NCBI GenBank assembly: GCA_052315415.1
Contig: JBLSDH010000013.1
Coordinates: forward strand, 1-44,499
Direction of reading: 5' to 3'
DNA length: 44,499 bases
DNA from: Cuniculiplasma sp052315415
GTDB taxonomy: Archaea; Thermoplasmatota; Thermoplasmata; Thermoplasmatales; Thermoplasmataceae
The number at the start of each line of letters is the position of its first letter. Positions within the stretch are counted from its first letter, which is position 1. Shown here piece by piece: positions 44,360 to 44,499 of this stretch. The notes under the pieces were generated by a model. It saw nothing but the letters and a program-made list of their open reading frames with translations, searched no databases and was not told the origin of the DNA. The translations under genes and the position numbers were made by a program.

Positions 44360-44412
44360 ACAAATGAAATAACTCCATCAACAATGGATAAATTTCATGA
44401 AACATAAAAGGA

Positions 44413-44440
44413 TGCCTCCTAAGAACAACCCAAGGAGGCA
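44413..44440 (+). promoter_or_regulatory. Hairpin containing the transposase ribosome-binding site
   Basis: TGCCTCCT at 44413-44420 is a perfect reverse complement of AGGAGGCA at 44433-44440, with a 12-nt loop. The GGAGG ribosome site for the ATG at 44448 lies in the 3' arm, so folding of the RNA would hide it. This could keep transposase translation low, or shield against readthrough transcription from outside. Confidence 0.55.
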
Positions 44441-44447
44441 ATGAATA

Positions 44448-44499
44448 ATGGAAGAGTTTGATAAAAAGATATGGGAAATTGTAAGGAAGACAGTGAAGG
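44448..44499 (+). CDS. Transposase N-terminus (partial)
   Basis: ATG 44448 starts a frame encoding MEEFDKKIWEIVRKTVK and continuing past the window edge. A GGAGG ribosome site is about 10 nt upstream, inside a hairpin. Placed just inside an IS256-type end, it is most likely the transposase. Only 17 codons are visible, so this rests on context. Confidence 0.5.
   Translation, partial: MEEFDKKIWEIVRKTVK

Larger units (their letters stand above)
44332..44499 (+). mobile_element. Left end of an IS256-type insertion sequence, cut by the window edge
   Basis: The segment from about 44332 contains GATAGTATCCCGAATTTTGT followed by GTAAAA, which resembles the terminal repeat of the IS256 family (ends with a TGTGTAAAA motif). 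A short open frame with a good start follows 90 bp later. Only one end is in the window, so target duplication and the other repeat cannot be checked; identification is moderate. Confidence 0.5.

Noticed and set aside
1..44499. CRISPR arrays or rRNA genes
   Set aside because: No regularly spaced repeats and no rRNA-like sequence were seen.

Overview
The window looks like a chromosome segment of a Thermoplasmatales-type archaeon (Ferroplasma/Cuniculiplasma-like). Supporting signs are an AT-rich genome, tRNA genes without an encoded CCA, archaeal TATA boxes about 25 nt before start codons (many genes look leaderless), GGAGGTGAT-type ribosome sites, a Thermoplasma-type zinc glucose 1-dehydrogenase, an archaeal nicotinate phosphoribosyltransferase with a zinc knuckle, and FlaI-type secretion ATPases. 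The assignment is by gene content only; the exact genus is a guess.

Region 1-3267 is the decayed end of an integrated mobile element beside a tRNA-Val(UAC) gene. It holds an archaeal tyrosine integrase broken by two in-frame TGA codons, a membrane-protein gene broken by one TGA, an intact 86-residue membrane protein, and a gene scattered over several frames. The integrase start is about 55 bp from the tRNA 3' end, which implies integration there. Region 3502-8860 is a type IV pilus/archaellum-like assembly locus: ATPase, membrane subunit, membrane subunit, second ATPase, with no obvious pilin. Region 8868-13504 (minus strand) carries a Na+/H+ antiporter, NAD synthetase, FolD, glucose dehydrogenase and GTP cyclohydrolase II. 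Region 13625-18007 has an alpha/beta hydrolase, an EgtD-EgtB pair for ergothioneine-type chemistry and a 14-TM MFS exporter. Region 18010-22074 (minus) has an acyl-CoA hydrolase/transferase, a two-gene ABC transporter and a surface-anchored protein. At 22168-23186 there is a broken aldo/keto reductase, followed by a 1696-residue Lhr helicase, a DUF763 protein and an acetolactate-synthase-like enzyme (all minus).

Region 31114-36704 has a histidine phosphatase, a CoA-disulfide-reductase-like flavoprotein, a large secreted propeller-like protein and a family 2 glycosyltransferase. Region 36706-39404 (minus) is a compact trio: a helical protein, an SPFH protein with two zinc ribbons, and a zinc-ribbon protein with a Gly/Met-rich stretch. 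Region 39511-42557 is cysS followed by a nicotinamidase-like hydrolase and nicotinate phosphoribosyltransferase. With nadE at 10157-10891, the window covers most of an NAD salvage route. A cyclophilin, an unknown 303-residue protein and tRNA-Ala(GGC) follow. The window ends inside what looks like the left end of an IS256-type insertion sequence whose transposase ribosome site lies in a hairpin.

The best candidates for something not well described are the doubled-ATPase pilus-like locus, the SPFH/zinc-ribbon trio, the ergothioneine pair in an archaeon, and a cysteinyl-tRNA synthetase with a changed zinc ligand. Functions are inferred from motifs read by eye; no database search was possible.
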